A stretch of DNA of 64,000 nucleotides. Source: Hetaerina americana. Lineage: Eukaryota; Arthropoda; Insecta; Odonata; Calopterygidae. Below are positions 1 through 10,729 of this stretch, in pieces. Numbering within the stretch: the stretch's first letter is position 1; the number at the start of each line of letters is the position of its first letter. The notes below the pieces were generated by a model, which worked only from the letters and a program-made list of their open reading frames with translations, was not told where the DNA came from and searched no databases. The stretch is from contig JAKTNV010000005.1 in the NCBI GenBank assembly GCA_022747635.1, positions 48,823,013 through 48,887,012 on the forward strand, read 5' to 3'. Position numbers and translations under genes: made by a program.

Positions 1-680
1 ACTTGGACGTGAAATTCAGCATTTACAGTTTGTCGTTCAGGTACAAATTCGTAGTGGACGACTCCCCTTTTGTCAAAAAAGACAATGAGCATCGCCTTGA
101 TCCGAGATTTGCTCATGCGAGCTTTCTTTTGACGGGGTGATGATGGGGTGTGCCACTCCGCACTTTGTCTCTTCGACTCCGGGTCGTACTCAAAGATCCA
201 CGTCTCGTCGCCCGAAACAACGTTCTCTAAAAAATGTGGATCATTTTTGCAGTGATCCGCAAGTTGTGTCGCGATTTCCAAACGATTGAGTCTTTGATCA
301 TCACTGAGCACTTTCGGCACCAACTTTGCACAAATTTTTCGCATCTGTAATTGGTGCCTAATAATCTCGTGCACTATTGTTTTTGGCACATTACACTGCT
401 CTGCTATCATCCGAACACTAAGACGACGATCAGAGTTCAGTACATCGCGAACTTTTCGCACATTTTCGTCGGTGAGTGTCGTTGATGGGCGTCCAGGCCG
501 TGGTTCGTCGTCGACCTCTTCTCTGCCCTCCACGAACATCTTGTGCCACCGAAAGATCATGTTTCTGGACATGGCTGACTCCCCGTAAGCCTGGTTAATC
601 ATACCGACAGTTTTGGTAGACGATTTCACAAGCTTTACCGCAAATTTGATGGAATAACGCTGCTCCAAAAACTTCGGCAT
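1..680 (-). CDS. mariner-type transposase, C-terminus outside window
   Basis: I translated the minus strand from the ATG at 678-680 and found no stop or frameshift over 226 codons to the window edge. The protein begins MPKFLEQRYSIKF. The first half carries the two helix-turn-helix units expected of mariner transposases, joined by a linker with GRPS near residues 63-66. The second helix-turn-helix is near 85-115 (NVPKTIVHEIIRHQL) and is followed by the KLVPKVL linker. The first catalytic aspartate lies in GDETWIFEYD, at residue 158, as usual for the family. The block QSAEWHTPSSPRQKK and the beginning of the RNase H-like fold (AMLIVFFDKRGVVHYEFVP) follow. The second and third acidic residues would lie beyond the window, so I cannot tell DD34D from DD41D nor whether the gene is complete. 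It would act in the nucleus, cutting and joining at TA sites. Confidence 0.9.
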   Translation of the reverse strand, partial: MPKFLEQRYSIKFAVKLVKSSTKTVGMINQAYGESAMSRNMIFRWHKMFVEGREEVDDEPRPGRPSTTLTDENVRKVRDVLNSDRRLSVRMIAEQCNVPKTIVHEIIRHQLQMRKICAKLVPKVLSDDQRLNRLEIATQLADHCKNDPHFLENVVSGDETWIFEYDPESKRQSAEWHTPSSPRQKKARMSKSRIKAMLIVFFDKRGVVHYEFVPERQTVNAEFHVQ

Positions 681-876
681 CGCGTTCCGTGACGTGGGTC
701 GAGCGTGGAGGTTCGCGTTAACAGAGCTCCTCACTACACCACAGCTCAGAGCCGACTGCCTTTTTCAGCGTCGCTTGCCAACATACCCCCCTCCAATCGC
801 AGCCCGTCAGAGCGGTGCTGGGCGCGCCTGGAGCGGCGGGAAAAAATCAGTACACTTATTTTCCGGACGAACCCTG
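1..876 (-). mobile_element. mariner-type DNA transposon, cut by the window edge
   Basis: The element reads right to left. Its outer end is marked by a terminal repeat at about 851-876 whose minus-strand form begins CAGGGTTCGTCCGGAAAA, followed outward by TA at 877-878, the usual mariner target duplication. Between this end and the transposase start at 680 lies about 170 bp of GC-richer leader. The other end is outside the window, so the inverted repeat and the duplication can be seen on one side only. The terminal repeat shares the GGGT..TCCGGAAA core with the element at 35694-36446, which suggests related mariner lineages. Family assignment is sure from the protein; the exact boundary is likely. 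Confidence 0.88.
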
Positions 877-878
877 TA

Positions 879-1490
879 CTCCCTAGAAATGGGAAACTGT
901 TACACCTACATATTTTTACGATTGCATTAGCCGTTCCTGAATATTTTTTAATATAAATAAATGATATTCAAGTTGAGTATGCGTTAAAATATCTTAGACT
1001 TCCATGTAAAAATGTATGCTCAGAAAATTTAGAAATTGCTTATCAGTCAATACCAAGTTGATGAAAGTTTTCATTAATAAAACAGTTTTTCACTGAAATT
1101 ATCAATATTCCGCATGCTATTTCGGATACTTCCGAAATTTAACTTACAGCTTCGTGTTTTTCTTTAGCATAAGGATTCATATCACATGCAGAGATGTACT
1201 CACAAAATTTGACATAGGTTAATTTACAATTATTAGAGTTTACGAAGATTCACACTGTAGACTTTCAGGTATGTTGTTGAAAACCTTCCTTATCACCGAG
1301 AACGGTGAACTCTTTTCACTCATTGGTATTCTCGCAAAAAATATGGCATTTAATCCACCGGGTTTTGGATCCAGATACCTTGATTAGAGTATTCCTCACA
1401 AATTAAGAAATGTTAATGCACTTAATTGAACGTAATCACTTTGGAGGCAGTATAAACACTTATTTTGTATTCCGAAGAATTAAGGTTTTC
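879..1490. other. AT-rich spacer, nothing recognised
   Basis: No open frame of note and no repeat structure that I could recognise. Confidence 0.6.
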
Positions 1491-1794
1491 TTTGCAATCA
1501 CAGTGGGTCGCGGTAGTCCAGTGGGTAGAGCGTTGGACTGCTGACCAGAGGGTCCCGGGTTCGATTCCCGGGCATGGCACTCTAAGCACCTGCAGCTCCA
1601 CCCAAGCTTAAATTCATTTTTCGGGTACCAGGTTTTCCTGGGAAACCATAACCGGCACAGGGAAATGAACTGGCCCCCCTACCCTGATGTGTGAATTTTC
1701 ACACGCCGTATAAGGCTTAGTACTGGGTGATCTCTACCATCACGTACTAAACCGACCTTCGGGTTGATTACTGTGTTTTTTTGCAATCACAATG
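1491..1794 (+). mobile_element. tRNA-derived SINE with target-site duplications
   Basis: The tRNA-like head at about 1508-1580 has an A-box-like segment (TAGTCCAGTGGGTAGAGCG) and a near-perfect B box (GGTTCGATTCC) within a strong T-arm stem CCCGGG. It is followed by about 200 bp of body that is not tRNA-like and contains short stems, for example around TGTGTGAATTTTCACACG. The insertion is flanked by TTTGCAATCACAGTG at 1491-1505 and TTTGCAATCACAATG at 1780-1794, a 15-bp duplication with one mismatch. This pairing marks a retroposed SINE and not a functional tRNA gene. The short T-run before the right duplication could act as an RNA polymerase III stop. The family is not one I can name. Confidence 0.85.
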
Positions 1795-3130
1795 ATTCCC
1801 TATACCCCATTTTAATTTGAACTTTGTATTTACAGTATTAACAGTGATGCTTTTAAGGGGCCTTAGTATATGACTTCAAAAATTCAAATAGAGTTTCCAG
1901 TTTATGTGGTACTTGAGTTCGACTAACAGGTGGAAAGAGATGGCGGAAAAGACAAGTACCCGATGAGGGAAATGACACTTTACATACGCGTAGGTACACA
2001 TGCAGCTTAGCAATTTCACCCCTAGTTGCCTTTCGGATCATTCTTGAATTCCCGACAGAAATTTTTTTTATATGGTCTTCAACATAATATAATCGCAACC
2101 GACTACGTCATGAATCTTTTTGACTTCGTGATATGATTTTTGTAAGATAAAATTGCGGGGAATTGAATCCGATTTAGAGCCGCCTTCAGTCACTAGACCG
2201 GAGAGGAGGGAGACAAAAATTGCATATAGTAGCATTAGATTACCGTTATTACTCCTGTCACTCAGGATTTTGCAATGCGCCATGCAAATACTAGTAAAAC
2301 TTTGTACAAGTATTTATTCAGTACCAGATTTTATAGCACAAGATTTCAAGTCCTGCAAGGCATAATCGAAAGCCTGCATGTACCTGTATGTAACAAAGTT
2401 CATGTCATGCCAATATTCTGGTATCCATTTAATGCCTTGTAATATTTGCGTTTAATCAAAAACCTGATGTTTAAACTGGCATTCCATTAATACTATTTAA
2501 TAACATTTATTTATGTATGTAAATAAATTTTCTTTCATAAATCGCTAATGACAATGCTGGAAAAAGTTGTTTGTTTGTTAATGATAGTGTGCGATGAAAT
2601 TGTAATAACTATGCTTGTACCTTATTTAATGAGAGTTTGGTTCCCCAAACATTGAATATTTATTAATTATCATGTTGCGATAAAGATTGAACAAGATACT
2701 CTAGGTAACAATTATTGTTGAGCTAACATACGATAGATGAACAACAAAGAAGGAAACATTAGCGGATTGGGGGGCATTATGTGACATGAGGGCAACTTAA
2801 GGACCATAAGACGGGGCTAAAAGAAGAAATAAACGTGAAGTGTTGTAGTGAAAGGCGGAAAGAAAGCATAGGAAGATTGGTGCAATGAATGAAGCAAATA
2901 ATGAAAAACATTGGGCGCAGTTTATGCGTAGATATTGGAGACGAGCTAAAAAGTGACGAAAAAATAATTCAATCGATGGGAATAAATTTAAAAAAATCCA
3001 TAGTTTCAGACAAACAGGTATTTAGCTAAAGAAGAATATAATTACCTTACAATTTGGAACGCTATCCTTCGCCATTTGATAAGTTAAAGTTGTATATTTA
3101 CATGAATAATATAGTTAAAAAGGTTATATA
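1795..3130. other. AT-rich spacer, nothing recognised
   Basis: Short open frames of 61-81 codons overlap on both strands and none resembles a known protein. The part at 2740-3000 is purine-rich on the + strand and might be decayed repeat, but I could not identify it. Confidence 0.5.
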
Positions 3131-3213
3131 TCTATGCATTTCAATGCAATTTTTTTCCACTGTAAAAATCATTCGCCTTGACCGGGATTTGAATTTGGAT
3201 CCTTCGACATCCG
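3131..3213 (-). mobile_element. SINE family 2, truncated copy (left arm of inverted pair)
   Basis: Read on the minus strand this segment gives GAAGGATCCAAATTC, then CCCGGTCAAGGCGAATGATT and CATTGAAATGCAT. These correspond to the anticodon arm, T arm and start of the body of the SINE on the opposite strand at 3225-3395. The B-box core is mutated (AAATTCAAATCCC) and the A-box part of the head is missing. Confidence 0.75.
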
Positions 3214-3224
3214 GCTGTATAGAC

Positions 3225-3395
3225 GCCTTATTAGCTTAACTGGCTTAAGCACTCGGCCATATAATGAAGGATCCAGGTTCGAAGCCCGGTTAAGGCGAAT
3301 GATTGTTGCTCCGAAAGGTTTTCATTGAAATGCATATTAGCAGATGACTACGCCAAAAAGTTACTGTTTCGGCCTCTCCCGCAGTTTCTCGGAAT
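3225..3395 (+). mobile_element. SINE family 2, tRNA-derived
   Basis: Positions 3225-3297 form a 73-nt tRNA-like head. The acceptor strands GCCTTAT and TTAAGGC pair at six of seven positions, the D stem is GCTT/AAGC, and the T arm is CCAGG-TTCGAAG-CCCGG containing the B box. After the head comes a body with GAATGATT, CATTGAAATGCATATTAGC, GATGACT and TCTCCCGCAGTTTCT. The same blocks follow the tRNA-like heads at 22064 and 22399, which defines the family inside this window. The body end is placed where similarity to those copies stops, near 3395. Confidence 0.82.
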
Positions 3396-4819
3396 TAATT
3401 CTATATCTATGGCAAAAACGGAGTTGTAAGCAATCAAGTAGAAGAATAGCCTATTACTCCAGGTAATGTATAAACTACCGCACGCAATCGGTGAAACCAA
3501 AAAAACATCAGGAAGGAAATGATATGTTTACCATTTTCTCGTACTCGGCGAAATAAGGACAAATGGAAGCAAGAAAGAAATGAGGCGTCAACAAAGCGCG
3601 TTGAATTAATTTTGGGGCAGTCTGCATCGGCCACACTGATAGAAATTCCGACACCAGAATGGTGGAATATCGAATATACTAGTTTGTTTGCAAATCATCG
3701 CTAATGGTAAGGCATTTGACAAAACACCCCATAATACTGAGCTAAATTTCTTGTTGGAAAACGAATAAAATCGACTGGTACCTAAGGAACATAGGCATCT
3801 AAGGAAAAAGAATGGTCACGTGATCAATGAAAACGCTTGAGTCATTCTCCAATTTTATCGGTTCCTCTCGCTATAAAAAGTTGAACCAGTGGATTTTTGC
3901 GCAATTCTCCATTTAACGCTTACACCAGCATCACATAGCTCTGTCCCTATAACCCCTTCCTCCCACCAAAGGATACATTCATTAGCAGGTACATAGGAGA
4001 CCCCATGAATTAATCCTAGCATCACTACATAAACACAGTCTTGCCTGAAAATACCTATGCGTACGACCCACAATCAACTGATCTGGAGTGAATACTCGCT
4101 TTATTTGTTGATATATTGTACTTGCTTAAACAAGTAATATGTGACGCCGCGTAATACGGCAAGTGATTTGTCACACGGCAATTGACTGGAATAGGGGTAA
4201 ATTAGGAGTAGCTGTCACGTTTTTTGCCACGCAATCTAAGCAAACTCCCCTAGCCTCTCAGAATCAACATTCTCCTTTGAGAGAAAAGCAAGTTTTGTTC
4301 TTTAGCCAATAACTTTCAATTGCTAGCACAACAAGACACCTTGTCCATTTCTCACATTGGTGGAATGAAATAATAAATTTCTCTCTTCCTCCTTGATAGA
4401 AAAAATCGAAAAAAATCATTATATTCCTTTATTCAATATATTTTCTATTTTCTATCCGATAACTGTGTCTCAAACCCCCAACACAAAATTAAAGCATTGA
4501 TTTCGGAGAAATACAGTAATTTACTACGTATTGATATATTTTTTAATCTACAATTTAACCTCTTACTTTAGCGTACCCATAGCTCAATTACGATTCTTCT
4601 CCAAATGTCTCCAGTACTACGCCCAATTTCCCATAAAATAATACTCAAGCATATTACTTTCCTCCGCCTGCGATATATGTATTATCTACCATAAATTCCG
4701 TGCAACGCGAAAAAATGTACACAAATCGACACTATATTTTAATCCGCCCTAGGGCCACTCCATAGCACCGCATGCCTTTTGGGAGTCTTAATGAGCTCGT
4801 ACTGGATTGGCAATTGAAA
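3396..4819. other. spacer, nothing recognised
   Basis: AT-rich with several short unrelated open frames on both strands (61-72 codons). No repeat or RNA structure recognised. Confidence 0.5.
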
Positions 4820-5890
4820 AAAATTGCTCTTCATTTTCAGGCTGGGCGGGGTAGTAGCAAAACAATTCCTTCCCCCCTGGGATCCAATCCCTACCATTGT
4901 CGGCACCCCTCCTGACACGCCGCCGTCGTATCTCCTGCCACTTCACACACCCCTCCTCGTTCCCCATCACTCGATTATTCCTCATTCAACCTACGCCCAA
5001 CCCATATATTCATCTTCACCACTCGTTCCTCCTCATCTTCCCAACTTTCCCTCTCGGAGAAATTTCCCTCCTTCAACCCTCTCCATCCTAACTCCTACCA
5101 ACCACTCCTCGTCCTTTCTCTCCTCCACACCTTTGCAAATCGTCCTCCTCGATTTCTTATCCCTCACTGCCTCTCACTCTCTCTTCTCTCACTCTTCCCT
5201 ATTTATTTCCCAAAAACAATCCTCCTTCCCTGAAATTCCGAAAACTGCAGAGAGGATCCTATCTAAATCCCCCTTCCTCTCACATCCTTCGTCTCCGTCC
5301 GGAACCTGTTTTTATGCCCGCTTTTATTCCTCCTTTCGCAGAGGAAAAATTTTTTTTATAAATAAATTTTCGTCCCCACTATTTTCCCCCGGACTCATTT
5401 AGTTTGCAAAGCAGTTTACCGAAGGGAGAGTCGGTGGGAAATGGGGAAGTTTTGACGGAAGATTTTTGCATAACGAGAATTATGAAAAAGCGAGAAAAAA
5501 TGACTTACGAGTGCGGAGAGGAGAAGGGGGGGGAGTAAGTTTTTTTCCCCGAGGAGTTTTGCGAAAACAAGAGGAGGTCTAAGTGATGCGTGGTAGGGAG
5601 GATGGTGTAGATGGGGGAGTAAGGGATAGGGGTCTTGAGGGGGAATGGAAGGTTTGTCGTGAGGGGAGGATAATGGAGGTTGGCGGATGGTTTGCGGAGG
5701 AGGGTTGAAACGGGAAGGAAGGACGAGTTATTTGTTTCGCCCCATTTTCCCGTACCCCCCCACTCTTCCTTGCCTTCCCAACCCCACCCTGACTCCACCA
5801 CCTCATGGGGTCATCCTCATCCTCCCTCATCGCACTTTCACTCCAACTGACTCATTAGCCGTCCACCAGAGGGGAGTGAATATTCCCATT
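4820..5890. repeat. polypyrimidine block switching to polypurine and back
   Basis: The + strand is C/T-rich from about 4840 to 5340, becomes G/A-rich from about 5400 to 5720, and returns to C/T-rich to about 5860. The open frames here, including one of 192 codons at 4824-5402, translate to Pro/Ser/Thr/Leu low-complexity sequence, as expected from the base skew, and begin without a convincing start. I do not call them genes. Confidence 0.65.
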
Positions 5891-7139
5891 CCTCCCGCTT
5901 TCCCTCACCATTGGCTTAAAACACTCGAGACACAAATAAAACTGAAAGAAATTCAAGCCTTTCGACTCACCGCATCGACTAAGGAACAGATCTAGTGCGC
6001 CAATTTTCTTCTCTTTGCTAGATTACCTCGTTCATTTGGAAATCACCCCATATTGAGACAGATGAAAGTCGATTCCCGTGTACCTCTCAAATATATTTTT
6101 GTATATTCAAGCCACCAAACATGATCCGGTGGTAATACAGGCATATGGGTCTTAAATTTGAGAAATTAAAAGATCATTACAACCATTAAATGCATTAAAA
6201 TGCACAACGGGCCTGCCAGTACTACCTCATTTTCTTACTCTTCTTATTATAGTGAAATTAAGATACTTTCAAGCGACTTTGTGCATTAATATTAATTTCT
6301 GCTAGGATTTGTAAGCAATTGATCATAATTGAAGGTCCTAATATTTAATAATATAAAACATCCGCATTGTATCTAAAATATACAGAGGTTTGATTTTTGA
6401 GATTTGAGATTACTATATTTACACCTCGCTCAACTAAATACTGTCGATTGGACAATTTATTGTAGTATTTTTTTTAACGGTATGCCGACGCATGAATTGG
6501 AACTTGCATTTTTGTAGAAAATAAATGCAAAGAATAAAGATGTCACCACATATTTTGACATAACTTTCCTTATGTAACTTTATTACAATAGTCTATTGAA
6601 TAGTCATTAAAAATAGAAATTTTCTTAAAATATAATACAGATAATAAGTATATAACTGTAAATTGAAGATCTATCTTAATGAATACACATTTGTTTGACC
6701 AATTTCCAATAAATGATAAGTATATTCCGATATAAAATATTTTCAAATCTGAATTAAAATAAAAAAAATCTATATGGCACTAGTTATTTAACCAATAACA
6801 GTTAATGAATTTTTCTAATAGTTCCTATCATTGCCTTATCTTACGTGAGATGTTTCATGAACCTTCCACATTAAATTAAAACTCTATTTATTTGGCATAA
6901 CGGTAGACCATTATACATCTTTGCATTGGGCCATTTATAAAGAGTAATAAATGCCAATAGAGGCAGAAAATAATTTCATTTCGTGGTGTCTACCATGCAT
7001 GGAAGATTCAAAATAACGCTTCCGCAGAATACCGCAAAAAAATAAAATATCCCCATAGAATGCTTAGTTCAAAATGCATTTCAATTACCGCGTTAATATT
7101 GCGGACGGCATCACAATGCGGGCGCGATGAGATTACCTA
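5891..7139. other. AT-rich spacer, nothing recognised
   Basis: Strongly AT-rich with no long open frame and no recognised element. Confidence 0.55.
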
Positions 7140-7680
7140 ATTCATAAACTCTGATCCACGCGCCGAAGAGAGTGGGTGAGGGTGGGAAGGGTACCCGGGT
7201 GAAATTAGCGGTGAGAAAATGAGCGATTAATCCCGCGAGAGAGCTCCCGTCCCAGAAAAACGGACACAAAAGAGACGGGCGGGAGGGACCGCGTGGCCTG
7301 CCGACCCCGTCGGCGGCCGCCGCCGCAGTCTCTCCTCCTCTTACCGTCCCCCCCCCCTCCCAACGCGCGCGCCGCAGGATGAGCGGCAGAAATGCCGATC
7401 ATCAGTTTCATCGAAGAACAACGGAATGCACTCGCGCCCTCCGATAGGATGGGATGCCATTCGTTCTTCCCGGAACGAACAAAGCGGCCGGGATATCAGG
7501 GGTGGCGGAACACGAATGAGCTATTACGGCGTGTATTTCGGAGGAACGGGATTAAGGGCGGGGGGTTGAGAAGGGGGGACGCTCGTTATGCGAGCGGGAC
7601 GTACTCGATTTTGGAAAAGGACTGTAGAATAAGGCTCTTTGAATTAGAGGGAGGGGATTGGTGACAAAAACACGCGGACT
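7140..7680. other. GC-rich, CpG-rich island
   Basis: A sharp rise in G+C and CpG against the flanking AT-rich DNA, including GGCGGCCGCCGCCGCAG near 7311-7327 and CGCGCGCGCC near 7365. A pyrimidine-rich run ends in GCAG at 7374-7377, which could be a splice acceptor. Open frames of 68 codons (minus, 7205-7411) and 90 codons (plus, 7392-7664) cross it without recognisable domains. It could be the promoter or first exon of a host gene, or a GC-rich repeat; I cannot decide. Confidence 0.45.
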
Positions 7681-7884
7681 GCGGCTGAGAGGGTGTGTGC
7701 TGTCAAGAGGATCAAGGCGTAATTTTATGTGAATCGGCGAAAAATATTTCCTAAGATTATTTTTAATCTAATGGAGATATATTAAGTCAGGTATATAATT
7801 AGACGTCATTAATTGATAAAGACTTGTTTAATATCCATTCTTTTGAAGCTACAGCTAAATGATGATATTACTTAGCAGTCTATT

Positions 7885-8626
7885 GTTTAAGGTAGTTTAT
7901 GGATGAAAAAGTTAAAGAGAGGTGTTATTTTGCTCTAGTTAGACCTAATTTGGAATATGCTGCAAGTATTTGGGATCCGTGGGAGAAAATTCGCCAAAAA
8001 GAATTAGATAAAGTCCAGAGAAAATCCGCTAGATTCGATAAAAATTGTTATGATAAGAACACAAGTGTGATAGATCTCTTAGGGGATTTAGGCTGGGAAC
8101 CACTTGAAGTGCGGAGAGAACAAGCGAGGCTTAGACTTTTAGAAAGGTTCAGAACAAACGAGTTTAACTATGACACTGAAGGAATTGTAATGGCCCCACA
8201 CTACTTAGGTAGATCAGACTACAAAGATAAACTAAGGGAGATAGATTCCAGGACAGATAGGCACAAATACTCATTCTTTCCCCGAACAATCAGAAATCAT
8301 AATAGTAAGAAACCGAAGTCACTTTAGAAATATTGAAAACATTGAATTTACAAGTCGGAGCAAAGTTAAACACTGCAAAGCTGTTAGGTATACTTTCAGG
8401 TGCATGTGTATGTTAGTTGGTAGTTTGAGTGTTTGCATGTGTGTGGGGTGTAAGTGTTCATGCATGAATGTATGCCATGTCTTTTTTATATATGATTTTG
8501 TCGTTATTGCATGCGATTTTTTTTTTATTATTTTTCTTTTCTAAATTATGGGTGGTGTCCTAGCACCCCCCGCCACACGCCCTTGCGGTGGCTTGCGGGG
8601 TATTAAGTAGATGTAGATGGATAGAA
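7885..8626 (+). mobile_element. 5'-truncated LINE, reverse-transcriptase 3' end
   Basis: Similarity to LINE proteins begins abruptly near 7885, as in 5'-truncated retrotransposed copies. The coding end at 8327 is followed by about 300 bp of 3' untranslated region rich in TGTATG/TGCATG words. It ends in GGTGGCTTGCGGGGTAT and then TAGATGTAGATGGATAG at 8608-8624. A very similar terminal block (GGTGGCTCGCAGGGTAT plus GATGTAGATGTAGAT) closes the LINE at 28481-28972, so the tail belongs to the element. No target-site duplication was obvious. Confidence 0.82.
7899..8327 (+). pseudogene. LINE reverse transcriptase, C-terminal fragment (CR1/Jockey-like)
   Basis: The 142-residue frame contains RCYFALVRPNLEYAASIWDP near its start. 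This is the segment after the catalytic palm in CR1/L2/Jockey-type LINE reverse transcriptases. It continues with QKELDKVQRKSARF, DLGWEPLEVRREQARLRLL and a C-terminal TDRHKYSFFPRTIRNHN, all typical of the thumb and tail of these proteins. A full-length ORF2 would be several times longer and carry an endonuclease and the reverse-transcriptase motifs, all missing here. A TAG lies directly upstream of the ATG. The frame is intact for its length, so the copy is not very old, but it cannot code for an active enzyme. The clade (CR1 against Jockey) is uncertain. Confidence 0.85.
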
Positions 8627-9339
8627 ACAGACTGAAGGCTGGCAAATCTCTAAGCCTCACCTAACAAGACAACCCGGAATCGTTATCTAAAATAAATCTT
8701 TTTCAATTTCAAACTCTTCCAAAATCCTTAATGTTCTAATCCATCTACATCGATTGCTCAACGTTCTCCCCTCTATCACAGTCTTGAATATCCCATCGCC
8801 AATCAACGCTCTGCAACCATCTTTCCGGTCTCCTATGGATTTCTACGAATAGCCCCTTTTCGTCACTTACCATGCCTATAACTTTTATTGTTTATTTTCA
8901 TCTCCGTTCACTTTGCCACTTATGTCCTTGTCCATGCTAATATAAAAAATTATCCATCCAGCCACTATCACCTTGCGTCAAAGAGTTTCCACGTCGAATA
9001 AAATAACGTTCAACATCAAAATTTCAACAATGGTATACACATGCACATCAATTTTTTAAATTAACTTGAAGGTACATAACATTTCTTCAGCCGAATTTGT
9101 CAATAATAACTCCCTCTATTGAAAACATTACAGAAAACACTGTTTTAGACCTTTCAGTATTTCTATGTGCGAACGGTCCCAGTTAGAGTGTTTTTTATAA
9201 TTCCTAGTGAAATCATTAATTGAAAAACTTATCGATTACTTCCTTCATCTCGCTTACTTATGGTTTTGCTTAAAACATAGTTTGTTAGGTTCAATTCAAT
9301 ATTCTTGGCTAATTCTTTCTTCTTTATGATCCCTGACCA
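8627..9339. other. spacer, nothing recognised
   Basis: AT-rich, no long open frame and no recognised repeat. Confidence 0.5.
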
Positions 9340-9389
9340 ATGTATGTATGTATGTATATATATATTTATACATACATACATACATACAT
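9340..9389. repeat. inverted tetranucleotide microsatellite hairpin
   Basis: TGTA repeats at 9341-9355, a short TATATATATTTATA centre, then CATA repeats to 9389. The two arms are reverse complements and could fold into a hairpin. Confidence 0.85.
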
Positions 9390-10729
9390 CCTTAATAAAA
9401 TGCGTTAACCAGTCTCAATAACGCCAACATATCGCCCATCAGCATACAATTTAGATTGATGCGTACATTTCAGCTAGAGTTAGTATATGACTAATTGTTT
9501 TATATGGCGAATTTTGAGAGATAAATTCAAGAAGAAAGGGCCCAATAAAATATGACTCTGTATAAAGGGCTTCAAAGTCAACGAATGGTAGCACGGGTAT
9601 TAAGACAAGTACTGAGGATTTATTATAGTAGGGTGATTTTTGGCCAAACAGTCTTTTAAAAATTTAGCTCATTTATAAATGTTTTTTAACAAAATAATAT
9701 TTCAGTTTAAGAAGATTCCAATAATTAGACACTTAATAATATTATCACCATCAGTATTTCGATCTTAATATTAGCAACCCTCCATTCTTCTATATTCAGT
9801 GTTCATTACCCCACCCCCTCATTACCTTCCTTGTTTAATATCCTTAATTTGTTTTTTATTCTTATCCCTTGGTCTTCCCCAAGGCATCTTTTCTTCAATT
9901 TTGCCTGCTTCTATGTTTTTAACTAGTCCATCATGCCTGAAGGTGCCTTTTGTTCATCTTTTTCACCGGTGTAGGGTTCTCCATATAGTATTTTTCTCTT
10001 TTGCCCTTCCATTCTTGACCTCATCTTCAATTGAACATCACCGCGTCGATCTATTTGGTTTCAACATACTCCCCCAGCACCAAGTTTCAAAGGTTTCTAT
10101 TCTTCGCAGATCCACTTGTCCAGTAAGTCATGTTTCTGTTCCGTAGTGTGCCATGCTCCATACGAAGGTTTCACCGGATGCTTACATGCTCAGGTTCTTT
10201 GAACATAGTATTCGCTATTTCTTCAGGGGCGCCTTAGCTTGGCCCTTTGATTAATGCCGATCAAACTCCTTCCTCATCAAGTTATTCAAAATTCGTCCGA
10301 TTCTACTGATCAGTGCGATGATAGTGTGCACTGGCTCTGGTTACATTCCTTGATAAGAGAGATGCCTCACCGCTGCTATATCTATGTAAAACTCTCTTCC
10401 ACACACATTCATTTTAGTTTTATCTTTGCTGATGTTTGTTCATATACATGAGTAACTCAATAGATCTTGGGAAAAAATAGAAAAACAATTCATATTGGCG
10501 TATATGTTATTTTTTTACTATCTCATTTTTACTCTATTCATTTTTCCAAGAGTTTGTCTAATTATCCAAATCCCATTTAAAGTAGAAATACGGAAGGTCT
10601 TAAAAATAGGCATCTCCATTGGAGATTACCCCGTTTGACATGAATCGTTTTCCACGAAGTCATTTTTTCAAATTCGGGAATTAAAAAATATCACAAAAGA
10701 TGTAGGTTTGAATATATATAATGGCTAGA
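9390..10729. other. spacer, nothing recognised
   Basis: AT-rich; a 115-codon open frame at 9799-10146 is hydrophobic, Phe/Leu/Ser-rich and lies in a T/C-skewed stretch. It has no recognised domain and is probably chance. Confidence 0.45.

Noticed and set aside
4824..5402. 192-codon open frame
   Set aside because: Pro/Ser/Thr-rich translation of a polypyrimidine block; no start context or domain; parallel frames open over the same bases.
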